Shown here piece after piece: positions 1 to 11,773 of a DNA stretch of 64,000 bases. This DNA is from Clostridioides sp. ES-S-0054-01 (GTDB lineage Bacteria > Bacillota > Clostridia > Peptostreptococcales > Peptostreptococcaceae). The translations under genes and the position numbers were made by a program. Position 1 is the stretch's first letter. Each line of letters starts with the position of its first letter. The notes below the pieces were generated by a model. The model was given only the letters and a program-made list of their open reading frames with translations. It did no database searches and was not told the DNA's origin. The stretch lies in the NCBI GenBank assembly GCA_021561035.1, contig CP067346.1, forward strand, positions 155,001-219,000, in the 5' to 3' direction.

Positions 1-132
<132 letters not shown>

Positions 133-177
133 TTGCCTACTGTTTAATTTTGAGAGTTCTTTATGAACTTCATATAT

Positions 178-253
178 GGGGGTGTAGCTCAGTTGGGAGA
201 GCACTTGCCTTGCAAGCAAGGGGTCAGGAGTTCGACTCTCCTCATCTCCACCA
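178..253 (+). tRNA. tRNA-Ala (TGC) in the 16S-23S spacer
   Basis: A full cloverleaf. The seven-base acceptor GGGGGTG pairs with CATCTCC, allowing G-U pairs. The anticodon loop carries TGC, the T arm carries GTTCGAC, and CCA is encoded. It lies in the transcribed spacer, so it is released from the rRNA precursor. Confidence 0.97.
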
Positions 254-563
254 TTTAAGAGTATATTACCTAAATCTTTGATTTATCTAGTAGCCTCTTA
301 CATGCACTTATAGCTTAACTTTATACAAGCTTTGTGCGTTAGCACTTTAAGCAACAGAATAAACTGAACGCATGTGAAGTTTGTTTGTTGGCGACGTGCG
401 TTAGCACTTTAAGCAACGGGATTTATTCGTTGACGCTGTGCTTTAGCACTTTGAAAACTGCATATATATTTAGTGATATGACATCTAATTTGTAATATAT
501 AAAGCTGATAACTTTTTAAAATTATCAAGTTGATAGACTTTAATCTATCAAACCTTTTTAACT
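254..563 (+). other. 16S-23S spacer with short palindromic repeats and a boxA-like site
   Basis: No gene after tRNA-Ala. A 22-base unit containing the small palindrome GTGCGTTAGCAC occurs at 334-355 and again at 396-417, with a degenerate third copy at 438-452. The third copy runs into GCACTTTGAAAACTG (446-460), which resembles the boxA antitermination signal of Gram-positive rRNA leaders and spacers. The repeats probably form processing or antitermination hairpins. That role is inferred. Confidence 0.6.
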
Positions 564-3460
<2,897 letters not shown>

Positions 3461-3586
3461 TATTTATTTGATGTTCATTAATTAAGGTATATATGTAGTT
3501 TTTAGAGTGTTAACTCTAAAGAAACTAGTATTACTAGATTCTAAAAATTTACTAAGAACTTAATAGAAATATTAAGCATAAAGATT

Positions 3587-3704
<118 letters not shown>

Positions 3705-3711
3705 TAAATGT

Positions 3712-3786
3712 TCCAAGGTAGCTCAACGGTGGAGCAACCGGCTGTTAACCGGTAGGCTGTGGGTTCGAGCCCCACCCTTGGAGCCA
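3712..3786 (+). tRNA. tRNA-Asn (GTT)
   Basis: First of nine tRNAs directly after 5S. The acceptor TCCAAGG pairs with CCTTGGA, the anticodon is GTT, and CCA is encoded. It sits 7 bases from 5S, so it is probably cotranscribed with the rRNA. Confidence 0.96.
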
Positions 3787-3791
3787 AAAAA

Positions 3792-3877
3792 GCCGAAGTG
3801 GCGGAACTGGCAGACGCACAGGACTTAAAATCCTGCGGGACTTACCTCTCGTACCGGTTCGATTCCGGTCTTCGGCA
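3792..3877 (+). tRNA. tRNA-Leu (TAA)
   Basis: A class II tRNA with a long variable arm. The acceptor GCCGAAG pairs with CTTCGGC and the anticodon loop CTTAAAA gives TAA. The 3' CCA is not encoded. Confidence 0.95.
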
Positions 3878-3892
3878 CTTATGAAACAATAT

Positions 3893-3968
<76 letters not shown>

Positions 3969-3975
3969 TTAAAAT

Positions 3976-4050
3976 GGCTCGTTGGTCAAGAGGTTAAGAC
4001 ACCGCCCTTTCACGGCGGTAACAGGGGTTCAATTCCCCTACGAGTCACCA
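3976..4050 (+). tRNA. tRNA-Glu (TTC)
   Basis: The anticodon loop CTTTCAC between CCGCC and GGCGG gives TTC. The acceptor GGCTCGT pairs with ACGAGTC by Watson-Crick and G-U pairs. CCA is encoded. Confidence 0.95.
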
Positions 4051-4059
4051 ATTAAATAT

Positions 4060-4133
4060 GCGGGTGTAGCTCAATGGTAGAGTTCTGGCCTTCCAAGCCA
4101 GCTGTGAGGGTTCGATCCCCTTCACCCGCTCCA
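4060..4133 (+). tRNA. tRNA-Gly (TCC)
   Basis: The acceptor GCGGGTG pairs with CACCCGC. The anticodon loop CTTCCAA gives TCC, and CCA is encoded. A second glycine tRNA with anticodon GCC follows in the same cluster. Confidence 0.95.
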
Positions 4134-4138
4134 AAGAT

Positions 4139-4214
4139 GGGACCATAGCTCAGCTGGGAGAGCACCTGCCTTACAAGCAGGGGGTCACAGGTTCGAGCCC
4201 TGTTGGTCCCACCA
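4139..4214 (+). tRNA. tRNA-Val (TAC)
   Basis: The acceptor GGGACCA pairs with TGGTCCC. The anticodon loop CTTACAA gives TAC, and CCA is encoded. Confidence 0.95.
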
Positions 4215-4219
4215 TTTGC

Positions 4220-4296
4220 GGCCTGGTAGTTCAGTTGGTTAGAATGCCAGCCTGTCACGCTGGAGGTCGAGGGTTCGAGCCCCTTCCAGGTCGCCA
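4220..4296 (+). tRNA. tRNA-Asp (GTC)
   Basis: The acceptor GGCCTGG pairs with CCAGGTC. The anticodon loop CTGTCAC between CCAGC and GCTGG gives GTC, and CCA is encoded. Confidence 0.95.
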
Positions 4297-4306
4297 AATT
4301 AAATAA

Positions 4307-4381
4307 GCGGGAATAGTTCAGTGGTAGAGCGCAACCTTGCCAAGGTTGAAGTCGCGAGTTCGAATCTCGTTTCCCGCTCCA
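4307..4381 (+). tRNA. tRNA-Gly (GCC)
   Basis: The acceptor GCGGGAA pairs with TTCCCGC. The anticodon loop TTGCCAA gives GCC, and CCA is encoded. Confidence 0.95.
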
Positions 4382-4390
4382 TAATAATTT

Positions 4391-4464
<74 letters not shown>

Positions 4465-4469
4465 TTAAG

Positions 4470-4503
4470 AAAAGTTTACTATATTTTATAGTAAACTTTT
4501 ATA
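4470..4503 (+). terminator. terminator of the rRNA-tRNA operon
   Basis: A 12-bp stem AAAGTTTACTAT / ATAGTAAACTTT with the loop ATTTT, followed by TTATATTG. It lies directly after tRNA-Arg. Confidence 0.85.
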
Positions 4504-4510
4504 TTGTTTA

Positions 4511-4552
4511 AAAAGACACAGGATACATGTATATTACCTGTGTCTTTATCTT
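4511..4552 (+). terminator. second hairpin after the tRNA cluster
   Basis: An 11-bp stem AAAGACACAGG / CCTGTGTCTTT followed by ATCTTTAT. It is probably a back-up terminator for the heavily transcribed rRNA operon. Confidence 0.65.
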
Positions 4553-5164
4553 TATAAACTTTAAACTATGTAAGAGTTACATTATATTCATTAATATTGT
4601 AAAGATATGAAGGGTAATGTATAATAGTCTACAAGAAGTTTATGAAAGCATCAATTGAATGCAATCATAATTATATAAGAATTATATACATTATACTGTA
4701 TACTTTATAGTATTAATATATTGAAATAACATATGAATTTATTTATAAAGAAATTCATTTCACCTAAATAATAAGTACAAGGAATTATAAAAGAAAATTA
4801 GGTACTATAAAGAATTGACAATTTAATGTAATATTTATAAGTTATACTAAATGAATTATTATATTGTGGAATAGATATACGACTTTAAATATTATATGTT
4901 ATTTTGGTTGTAGAAGAGCTTGTCTAGTTACATAAGGTAAGTTTTAGTGATAGTTTATAGTAAGATATTAAAATAAATTTATATAAACTAGATATAAAAT
5001 AAATTATTACTCTAATATAAAAATGATTCTAATAGAATAATATTGATGACAAATAATATTTAAATTTTGTAGTTGTTTGTAGCTGATAAATAGATTATCG
5101 AATTTATAATGATGAATATATATTAAGTAAAGATATATTAAAGATATTTTAGAGCATAAAACTG
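4553..5164. other. AT-rich gap without recognisable genes
   Basis: Dense stop codons in all frames and no ribosome binding site followed by a usable frame. A TTGACA at 4815-4820 has no -10 box at the right distance. Nothing supportable was found here. Confidence 0.6.
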
Positions 5165-5204
5165 CATTAAGGCGCGAGTACTATTTTGTATTCGCGCCTT
5201 GATG
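5165..5204 (+). repeat. 17-bp perfect hairpin, GC-rich core
   Basis: CATTAAGGCGCGAGTAC pairs with GTATTCGCGCCTTGATG around the loop TATTTT: 17 continuous pairs, two of them G-U. No U tract follows, so it is not a standard intrinsic terminator. It stands out because the surroundings are almost pure A+T. Confidence 0.7.
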
Positions 5205-5273
5205 GTTTGAATTATTTAAACAAAAACTAACTTTAATAAAAAAATGTATTTATTAAGTTGATATTTTTAATGT

Positions 5274-5302
5274 GTTTAGAGATTATTTAACAATCTCTAA
5301 AC
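5274..5302 (+). repeat. 11-bp inverted repeat upstream of cdaA
   Basis: GTTTAGAGATT and AATCTCTAAAC around ATTTAAC. There is no T tract on either side. It lies some 40 bases upstream of the likely cdaA promoter and could be an operator or a weak terminator. Confidence 0.5.
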
Positions 5303-5338
5303 ATAAAATTAGAATTATTTACATAAAAGTTAAATAGT

Positions 5339-5368
5339 TTGTATAGAGTTAGATTTATATAGTATAAT
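5339..5368 (+). promoter_or_regulatory. likely promoter of cdaA-cdaR
   Basis: TTGTAT (5339-5344), an 18-base spacer, then TATAAT (5363-5368). It ends 46 bases before the cdaA start codon and is the best vegetative promoter in this gap. Confidence 0.5.
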
Positions 5369-5414
5369 ACTTAGTGTAAATAATTAAGAAGTTATCAAAC
5401 AGGAGGATAAAACT

Positions 5415-6254
5415 GTGTTAGATATAAATTCTTTTTTAAATGGATTTTTTAATATAATATTAAGAATGAGTATATATGATTTAATTGACATATCTATAGT
5501 AGCGTATATTTTTTACAAAATATTTATGTTTATAAAAGATACAAGAGCAGAACAAGTGTTTAAAGGAATAATATTTCTTTTATTAGCAACTCAACTTAGT
5601 AATACATTTAAATTGCACACCGTTTATTGGATATCTCTTAAAGCTTTAGATTATGGAGTTATAGCTGCTCTTATAATTTTTCAGCCAGAATTTAGAGCAG
5701 GGCTTGAACATATAGGAAGAGCAAAATTTAATTTATTTGGAAAGAATGTAAATACTTCTGAAGAGACTCTCAATAGAAATATAGAAGAAATTGTAGAAGC
5801 TTTATATTCACTTTCTAGACAAAAAATAGGAGCTCTTATCATAATGGAGAGAGAAACTAGAATAAGTGATATAATAAATACAGGAACTATTATTGATGCT
5901 GAAATTTCTAGACAGCTATTAATAAATATATTTATACCAAATACGCCATTACACGATGGTGCTGTTGTAATTAGAGATTCTAAGGTAAAGGCAGCTGCAT
6001 GTTTTTTACCATTGACAGAAAGTAAGGACTTAAGTAAAGATTTAGGTACTAGACATAGAGCAGGAATAGGAGTAAGTGAGGTGTCTGACTGTATAACGTT
6101 GATTGTATCAGAGGAAACAGGTGGCGTATCAATTGCTAAAGCAGGTAAGTTATATAGAGATATTTCTAGAGAAAGAATGACGAATATATTACGTAGTAAT
6201 TTAAAAACAAATACAGAAACAAGAAGTTTTTTCAAAGGTGGTATATTTAAATGA
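5415..6254 (+). CDS. cdaA: diadenylate cyclase CdaA (DisA_N family)
   Basis: Membrane-bound cyclase that condenses two ATP to c-di-AMP, the messenger for osmotic and cell-wall homeostasis. The 279 residues match the usual length (about 275). Three hydrophobic segments fill the first 90 residues. The cytosolic DAC domain carries the DGA motif at 181-183 (in LHDGAVV) and the RHR motif at 213-215 (in GTRHRAG), both catalytic signatures. The start is GTG at 5415, 9 bases after a perfect AGGAGG. The last codons overlap the next gene by 4 bases (ATGA), so translation is probably coupled to its regulator CdaR. The order cdaA-cdaR-glmM-glmS is conserved in Firmicutes; here other genes separate the pairs. 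Confidence 0.95.
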   Translation: MLDINSFLNGFFNIILRMSIYDLIDISIVAYIFYKIFMFIKDTRAEQVFKGIIFLLLATQLSNTFKLHTVYWISLKALDYGVIAALIIFQPEFRAGLEHIGRAKFNLFGKNVNTSEETLNRNIEEIVEALYSLSRQKIGALIIMERETRISDIINTGTIIDAEISRQLLINIFIPNTPLHDGAVVIRDSKVKAAACFLPLTESKDLSKDLGTRHRAGIGVSEVSDCITLIVSEETGGVSIAKAGKLYRDISRERMTNILRSNLKTNTETRSFFKGGIFK

Positions 6255-7432
6255 TAAATAGACTGAAAAATAATACCAAAATAAAAATAATATCATTTTT
6301 AAGTGCGATTGCATTATGGATGTATGTTATGGCTGTAGTTGACCCTGAAGAAACTAAAGGGTTTGAAGACATACCTGTATCTATAAGTAATATGAGTGAT
6401 TTAAAAGATAAAAATCTTGTTATATATCCAGACGAAAAATTAACTGCAGATGTATATATAAAGGGTAGTTTATCAAAGGTGCAAGGTGTTAAAAAAGAGG
6501 ATATACATGTATATGGAACTATTGAAGACCCAATACAAGGACAGAAGGAGGTTTATTTAAAAGCAAATATTCCTCAAGGCGTCACTATAGAATTTAAGCA
6601 TGATGTTTTAGTAGTAAATCTTGAAAAAAATATAAAAGAAAAAAGAGATATAAAGATAGAAGTAAGTGGGAATTCAAAAAGAAATATAAATAAAATTGAA
6701 CTTAGTAAGAAGTTTGTCGAAGTATCGGGTCCAAGAACTCTAGTTAAAGAAGTTAAAAGTGTAAGGGCTAATTTAGATGTTGGCAATGAGACGGAGGATT
6801 TTTCTAAAAAATTGGAATTAATACCATTAAATAGTGACGGAACTAAAGTTGAAGGTGTAAAATTAAGTTCATCTTTTGTAACTGCAAAAATAGAGTTGTT
6901 AAAGGAAAAAACTGTACCAATAAAAGTAAATCTAAATGATAATAAAGATAATGATACATTGAAAAATTATGAATTAAGTAAGGAACAGGTCACAATAAAA
7001 GGTAAAAAGGAAAATATAGACAAAATAAATTATATTAAGACAAAACCTGTTGATTTAGATGATTTAGCTAGTGGAGAAGAAAAAGAAGTAAGCTTAGAAG
7101 TACCAGAGGGTATAACTCTTGAGGATAGTTCTATAACAATCAAATTAAATGGGACAAAACAATTGAGTGCAGAGTTTCTATATAATGCAGGAGATATTGA
7201 ATTAAGGAATACCCCAACAAATATGGATAATCCAAGTATAATTTCTGACGTAGATATAAAAGTTGTTGTAGAATCGACAGAAGATTTGAGTAAGTTAAAT
7301 AAAAAAGATATTTCATTGTATATTGATTTATCACAAGCTCCTGAGGAAGAAAATAAATATAAAATAAAATATGAAACAACATATCAATTTAAAAAAATAA
7401 ATATAGAACCTAATATTGTTGAAGTGGAATGA
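6251..7432 (+). CDS. cdaR: CdaA regulator CdaR (YbbR-domain protein)
   Basis: Extracytoplasmic regulator of the c-di-AMP cyclase encoded just upstream. The 393-residue protein starts with one N-terminal membrane anchor (about residues 12-30: IISFLSAIALWMYVMAVV). About four YbbR repeats follow, recognisable by the recurring pattern of a valine-rich strand and a conserved proline in 'vpI.v'. The protein is acidic and lysine-rich with no catalytic motif. In Bacillus and Listeria the homologue binds CdaA and GlmM, so it probably acts as a regulatory partner on the outer membrane face. It overlaps cdaA by 4 bases. Confidence 0.92.
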   Translation: MINRLKNNTKIKIISFLSAIALWMYVMAVVDPEETKGFEDIPVSISNMSDLKDKNLVIYPDEKLTADVYIKGSLSKVQGVKKEDIHVYGTIEDPIQGQKEVYLKANIPQGVTIEFKHDVLVVNLEKNIKEKRDIKIEVSGNSKRNINKIELSKKFVEVSGPRTLVKEVKSVRANLDVGNETEDFSKKLELIPLNSDGTKVEGVKLSSSFVTAKIELLKEKTVPIKVNLNDNKDNDTLKNYELSKEQVTIKGKKENIDKINYIKTKPVDLDDLASGEEKEVSLEVPEGITLEDSSITIKLNGTKQLSAEFLYNAGDIELRNTPTNMDNPSIISDVDIKVVVESTEDLSKLNKKDISLYIDLSQAPEEENKYKIKYETTYQFKKINIEPNIVEVE

Positions 7433-7457
7433 ACAAATATTTCGAATATTTAGTTGT

Positions 7458-7527
7458 TACAAGATGCGACAAAAAAACCTATAAAATTAAGTTTGTTAAT
7501 TTTATGTTTTTGTTGCATCTTGTTTAT
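7458..7527 (+). terminator. terminator after cdaR
   Basis: A long hairpin: ACAAGATGCGACAAAAA pairs with TTTTTGTTGCATCTTGT, with an inner TAAAATTA / TAATTTTA pairing, then TTATTTT. It isolates cdaA-cdaR from the ptb cluster. Confidence 0.75.
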
Positions 7528-7652
7528 TTTAGTTATATTATAAAATAAGGACAATGAGATATTTGTTAAATCTAAAAAGCACTAGATATATGAAAAAAGA
7601 CTGATAAATAGATTTAAATAAATATTTTTGAATTAAATATTTCAATTATCAC

Positions 7653-7681
7653 TAGGAAAACGTTGCTGAACGAGTTATAAT
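7653..7681 (+). promoter_or_regulatory. likely ptb promoter with a CcpA-type half-perfect site
   Basis: TATAAT lies at 7676-7681, 55 bases before ptb, without a good -35 box. Overlapping the -35 region is AGGAAAACGTT (7654-7664). It fits the first eleven positions of the C. difficile CcpA motif as I recall it (RRGAAAANGTTTTCWW), but the second half is poor. Catabolite control of this energy-yielding operon is an inference. Confidence 0.35.
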
Positions 7682-7736
7682 TTAATTGAGATATAAAAAG
7701 TTCTATTTCAAAAAATTCAAGATGAGGTGGAAATGC

Positions 7737-8639
7737 ATGAAAAGCTTTGAAGAAGTAATTAAGTTTGCAAAAGAAAGAGGACCTAAAACTATATCAGTAG
7801 CATGTTGCCAAGATAAGGAAGTTTTAATGGCAGTTGAAATGGCTAGAAAAGAAAAAATAGCAAATGCCATTTTAATAGGTGATATAGAAAAGACTAAAGA
7901 AATTGCAAAAAGCATAGACATGGATATCGAAAATTATGAAGTGATAGATATAAAAGATTTAGCAGAAGCATCTCTAAAATCTGTTGAATTAGTTTCACAA
8001 GGAAAAGCCGACATGGTAATGAAAGGCTTAGTAGACACATCAATAATACTAAAAGCAGTTTTAAACAAAGAAGTAGGTCTTAGAACTGGAAATGTATTAA
8101 GTCATGTAGCAGTATTTGATGTAGAGGGATATGACAGATTATTTTTCGTAACTGACGCAGCTATGAACTTAGCTCCTGACACAAATACTAAAAAGCAAAT
8201 CATAGAAAATGCTTGCACAGTAGCACATTCATTAGATATAAGTGAACCAAAAGTTGCTGCAATATGCGCAAAAGAAAAAGTAAACCCAAAAATGAAAGAT
8301 ACAGTTGAAGCTAAAGAGCTAGAAGAAATGTATGAAAGAGGAGAAATCAAAGGTTGTATGGTTGGTGGACCTTTTGCAATTGATAATGCAGTGTCTTTAG
8401 AAGCAGCTAAACATAAAGGTATAAATCATCCTGTAGCAGGAAGAGCTGATATATTGTTAGCTCCAGATATCGAAGGTGGTAACATATTATATAAAGCTTT
8501 GGTATTCTTCTCAAAATCAAAAAATGCAGGAGTTATAGTTGGGGCTAAAGCACCAGTAATATTAACTTCTAGAGCAGACAGCGAAGAAACTAAACTTAAC
8601 TCAATAGCTTTAGGTGTTTTAATGGCAGCAAAGGCTTAA
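7737..8639 (+). CDS. ptb: phosphate butyryltransferase (phosphotransbutyrylase)
   Basis: Converts butyryl-CoA (or branched acyl-CoA) and phosphate to the acyl-phosphate, the first half of substrate-level ATP formation. The 300-residue protein is of the phosphate acetyl/butyryltransferase family; motifs such as GPFAIDNAVS, KG(I)NHPVAGRADILLAPDIEGGN and the SRADS tail are typical. I start it at ATG 7737 (MKSFEEV), with GAGGTGG 7 bases upstream. An upstream in-frame ATG at 7686 lacks a binding site. buk follows 21 bases later. Next to the oxidoreductase genes downstream it may serve branched-chain acyl-CoA as well as butyryl-CoA. Confidence 0.93.
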   Translation: MKSFEEVIKFAKERGPKTISVACCQDKEVLMAVEMARKEKIANAILIGDIEKTKEIAKSIDMDIENYEVIDIKDLAEASLKSVELVSQGKADMVMKGLVDTSIILKAVLNKEVGLRTGNVLSHVAVFDVEGYDRLFFVTDAAMNLAPDTNTKKQIIENACTVAHSLDISEPKVAAICAKEKVNPKMKDTVEAKELEEMYERGEIKGCMVGGPFAIDNAVSLEAAKHKGINHPVAGRADILLAPDIEGGNILYKALVFFSKSKNAGVIVGAKAPVILTSRADSEETKLNSIALGVLMAAKA

Positions 8640-8660
8640 TTTTAAGGGGGAAATAGGCAA

Positions 8661-9740
8661 ATGAGCAAAATATTTAAAATCTTAACAATAAATCCTGGTT
8701 CGACGTCAACTAAAATAGCTGTATTTGATAATGAGGATTTAGTATTTGAAAAAACTTTAAGACATTCTTCAGAAGAAATAGGAAAATATGAGAAAGTGTC
8801 AGACCAATTTGAATTCCGTAAACAAGTGATAGAAGAAGCTCTAAAAGAAGGTGGAATAAAAACATCTGAATTAGATGCTGTAGTAGGTAGAGGAGGACTT
8901 CTTAAACCTATAAAAGGTGGTACTTATTTAGTAAGTGCTGCTATGATTGAAGATTTAAAAGTAGGAGTTCTAGGAGAACATGCTTCAAACTTAGGTGGAA
9001 TAATAGCAAAACAAATAGGTGATGAAGTAAATGTTCCTTCATACATAGTAGACCCTGTTGTTGTGGATGAATTAGAAGATGTTGCTAGAATTTCTGGGAT
9101 GCCTGAAATAAGTAGAGCAAGTGTAGTGCATGCTTTAAATCAAAAGGCAATAGCAAGAAGATATGCTAGAGAAATAAACAAGAAATATGAAGATATAAAT
9201 CTTATAGTTGCTCACATGGGTGGCGGAGTTTCTGTTGGAGCCCATAAAAATGGTAGAATAATAGATGTTGCAAACGCATTAGATGGAGAAGGACCTTTCT
9301 CTCCAGAAAGAAGTGGTGGATTACCAGTAGGTGCATTAGTAAAAATGTGCTTTAGTGGAGAATATACTCAAGATGAAATTAAAAAGAAAATAAAAGGCAA
9401 TGGTGGATTAGTTGCATACTTAAATACTAATGATGCTAGAGAAGTTGAAGAAAGAATTGAAGCTGGAGATGAAAAGGCTAAATTAGTATATGAAGCTATG
9501 GCATATCAAATATCTAAAGAAATAGGAGCTAGTGCAGCAGTTCTTAAGGGAGATGTAAAAGCAATACTATTAACTGGTGGAATCGCATATTCAAAAATGT
9601 TTACAGAAATGATTGCAGATAGAGTTCAATTTATAGCAGATGTAAAAGTTTATCCAGGTGAAGATGAAATGATTGCATTAGCTCAAGGTGGACTTAGAGT
9701 TTTAACTGGTGAAGAAGAGGCTCAGGTTTATGATAACTAA
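8661..9740 (+). CDS. buk: butyrate kinase
   Basis: Transfers phosphate from butyryl-phosphate (or a branched acyl-phosphate) to ADP, giving the acid and ATP. It belongs to the acetokinase/ASKHA family. The N-terminal phosphate motif is [12 protein letters not shown], and [18 protein letters not shown] and LTGGIAYSK form the nucleotide-binding loops. The 359 residues are normal for Buk (acetate kinases are about 400). The ribosome binding site is GGGGG 10 bases before the ATG. It forms the second step of the ptb-buk pair, and its end overlaps the next gene by 11 bases. Confidence 0.94.
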   Translation: MSKIFKILTINPGSTSTKIAVFDNEDLVFEKTLRHSSEEIGKYEKVSDQFEFRKQVIEEALKEGGIKTSELDAVVGRGGLLKPIKGGTYLVSAAMIEDLKVGVLGEHASNLGGIIAKQIGDEVNVPSYIVDPVVVDELEDVARISGMPEISRASVVHALNQKAIARRYAREINKKYEDINLIVAHMGGGVSVGAHKNGRIIDVANALDGEGPFSPERSGGLPVGALVKMCFSGEYTQDEIKKKIKGNGGLVAYLNTNDAREVEERIEAGDEKAKLVYEAMAYQISKEIGASAAVLKGDVKAILLTGGIAYSKMFTEMIADRVQFIADVKVYPGEDEMIALAQGGLRVLTGEEEAQVYDN

Positions 9741-10407
9741 TGATAAAAGAATAAGAATCATAACTGGTCACTATGGAAGTGGTAAAAGTGAATTTGCGAT
9801 GAACTATGTTGTTAAATTAAGAGATATGGTTTCTGGCAAAGTTGCTATAGCCGATTTAGATGTGGTAAATGTATACTTTAGAACTAGAGAGAAGAAAGAG
9901 CTAATGAAATCTTTAGGTATACAACCAATAGATAGCTCAATCAATGCTCCAACATTAGACTTACCAGCAGTATCAGCGGAGGTAATGTCTCCTATGGTTG
10001 ATCATTCATACAATTCTGTTATAGATTTAGGTGGAGATAATGTAGGTGCTAGAGTTATAGGAAGATTTAGTCATTTGTTAAAAGAAGGCGACTATGATAT
10101 GCTTTTTGTAATAAATGCAAATAGGGAGAAAACTCAAACTTCTGAAGAAGTTATCCAATATATAAAGGAAATAGAAAAGTCTTCTAAATTAAAGGTAACA
10201 GGTCTAATTAATAATACTCATCTCATTAGATTTACTACTGTTGATGATGTTTTAAGAGGTCAAAAAGTTGCAGAAGAAGTTTCTAAGGAGTGTAATATAC
10301 CTATAAGATATGTTGCATGTTTAGAAAATCTTGTTGAACAATTACCAAAAGATTTAGAGGGAGAAATTTTTCCTATAAAATTATATATGAGAGAAGACTG
10401 GATGTAG
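9730..10407 (+). CDS. P-loop ATPase of the CobQ/MinD/ParA superfamily
   Basis: A 225-residue soluble ATPase. The Walker A motif is [12 protein letters not shown] near residue 14. It is followed by [17 protein letters not shown], the switch-like segment of deviant Walker ATPases, and [10 protein letters not shown] near residue 97. The exact function is unknown to me. It overlaps the end of buk by 11 bases and precedes the ferredoxin-oxidoreductase genes, so it may help insert or mature a cofactor of that enzyme. The start at ATG 9730 is preferred (GAGG 9 bases upstream); an in-frame GTG at 9709 would add 7 residues. Confidence 0.75.
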   Translation: MITNDKRIRIITGHYGSGKSEFAMNYVVKLRDMVSGKVAIADLDVVNVYFRTREKKELMKSLGIQPIDSSINAPTLDLPAVSAEVMSPMVDHSYNSVIDLGGDNVGARVIGRFSHLLKEGDYDMLFVINANREKTQTSEEVIQYIKEIEKSSKLKVTGLINNTHLIRFTTVDDVLRGQKVAEEVSKECNIPIRYVACLENLVEQLPKDLEGEIFPIKLYMREDWM

Positions 10408-10449
10408 TTTGAGCTCAAATATATAGAAAGTTTAAGGAGGCTTAGGTAA

Positions 10450-10665
10450 ATGGCTAAAGGAAAAGTATCTTTTAATCAAGAACGTTGTAAAGGTTGTGGA
10501 TTATGTGTTGAAGCATGTCCAGTAAAAATCATACAATTAGACTCAAATGTAATAAACAAAAAAGGGTATAACCCAGCAACTGTTTTTGAAATGGAAAAAT
10601 GCGTAGGATGTGCAAGTTGTGCAACTATGTGTCCAGATGTAGTTATAACAGTAGAAAGAGATTAA
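10450..10665 (+). CDS. korD: 2-oxoacid:ferredoxin oxidoreductase, delta (ferredoxin-like) subunit
   Basis: A 71-residue protein with two [4Fe-4S] motifs, CKGCGLCVEACP near residue 14 and CVGCASCATMCP near residue 51. It passes electrons from the thiamine-dependent core to free ferredoxin. It is the first gene of a D-A-B-C set whose subunits match the four-chain KOR/VOR type enzyme. The substrate (2-oxoglutarate or a branched-chain 2-oxoacid) cannot be read from the sequence; the neighbouring ptb-buk pair favours an acyl-CoA that can be turned into ATP. The ribosome binding site is AAGGAGG. Confidence 0.9.
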   Translation: MAKGKVSFNQERCKGCGLCVEACPVKIIQLDSNVINKKGYNPATVFEMEKCVGCASCATMCPDVVITVERD

Positions 10666-10693
10666 TTTAATTAATATTTAAGGGGGAATTTTA

Positions 10694-11773
10694 ATGGCTA
10701 AGATACTTATGAAAGGTAACGAAGCGTTTGGAAAAGCAGCTATAGAAGCTGGTTGCAAATATTTCTTCGGTTACCCAATAACTCCACAAAGTGAATTACC
10801 AGAATATTTATCAAGAGAGTTACCAAAAATAGGTGGAGCGTTCGTTCAGGCTGAATCAGAAGTTTCTGCAATAAACATGGTTTATGGTGGAGCAGGTGCA
10901 GGAGCAAGAGTTATGACTTCTTCATCTTCACCAGGAGTTGCTTTAAAACAAGAAGGTATAACATATGCAGTTGGAGCAGAAGTTCCTTGCGTTGTACTTA
11001 ACGTAATGAGAGGTGGTCCAGGACTTGGAAGTATACAACCTTCACAAGCTGATTACTTCATGTCTACAAGAGGTGGAGGAAATGGAGACTACAGAACTCC
11101 AGTATTCGCACCAGCTACAGTTCAAGAAGCTGTTGATATGATAATGGAAGCTTTTGATGTTGCAGATTATTACAGATCACCAGTTATGGTAGTTGCAGAT
11201 GGTATGATAGGTCAAATGATGGAGCCAGTTGAATTTAGAGCTCCTGAGAAGAAAAGAGAATTGCCTCCTAAAGATTGGGCAACTGTTGGAACTAAAGGAA
11301 AAAGAAAACCTAATGTAATAAACTCTCTATACTTAGAGCCAGAAGTATTAGAAGACCACTGCTGGCATTTACAAGAAAAATTTGAAGCAATGGAAAAAAA
11401 TGAAGTACAATACGAAATGTACAAAACAGAAGATGCTGAATTTGTATTTGCAGCTTATGGAACTACTTCAAGAGTAGTAAAAAGCGCAATTGATATATTA
11501 AGAGAAGAAGGAATAAAAGCAGGTCTTATAAGACCTAAAGTATTATGGCCATTCCCATTTGAAGCATTTGACCAAATTCCTAATGTTAGAAACATATTAA
11601 CTGTTGAAATGAGTATGGGACAAATGGTGGAAGATGTTAAAATGGCAGTAGAAGGTAAATTACCAGTTTACTTCCATGGAAGACCAGGAGGAATGACTCC
11701 AACACCAGCAGAAATAGTTGAAAAAGCTAAAAAAATTATTGCCGGAGAATTGGTTGCAGGAGGTGCTAGATAA
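10694..11773 (+). CDS. korA: 2-oxoacid:ferredoxin oxidoreductase, alpha subunit
   Basis: The 359-residue alpha chain carries the pyrimidine-binding fold of the thiamine enzyme (GCKYFFGYPITPQSELPEYL, residues 20-40) and a C-terminal transketolase-like domain ending PGGMTPTPAEIVE. It oxidatively decarboxylates a 2-oxoacid to acyl-CoA together with the beta chain. Start at ATG with AAGGGGG upstream. Its stop and the beta-subunit start share one base (TAATG), a sign of tight translational coupling. Codon choice (many GGA, GCA, CCA) suggests high expression. Confidence 0.92.
   Translation: MAKILMKGNEAFGKAAIEAGCKYFFGYPITPQSELPEYLSRELPKIGGAFVQAESEVSAINMVYGGAGAGARVMTSSSSPGVALKQEGITYAVGAEVPCVVLNVMRGGPGLGSIQPSQADYFMSTRGGGNGDYRTPVFAPATVQEAVDMIMEAFDVADYYRSPVMVVADGMIGQMMEPVEFRAPEKKRELPPKDWATVGTKGKRKPNVINSLYLEPEVLEDHCWHLQEKFEAMEKNEVQYEMYKTEDAEFVFAAYGTTSRVVKSAIDILREEGIKAGLIRPKVLWPFPFEAFDQIPNVRNILTVEMSMGQMVEDVKMAVEGKLPVYFHGRPGGMTPTPAEIVEKAKKIIAGELVAGGAR

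Noticed and set aside
5681-6235. 184-codon minus-strand frame opposite cdaA
   Set aside because: A shadow of cdaA; the sense frame has all catalytic motifs.
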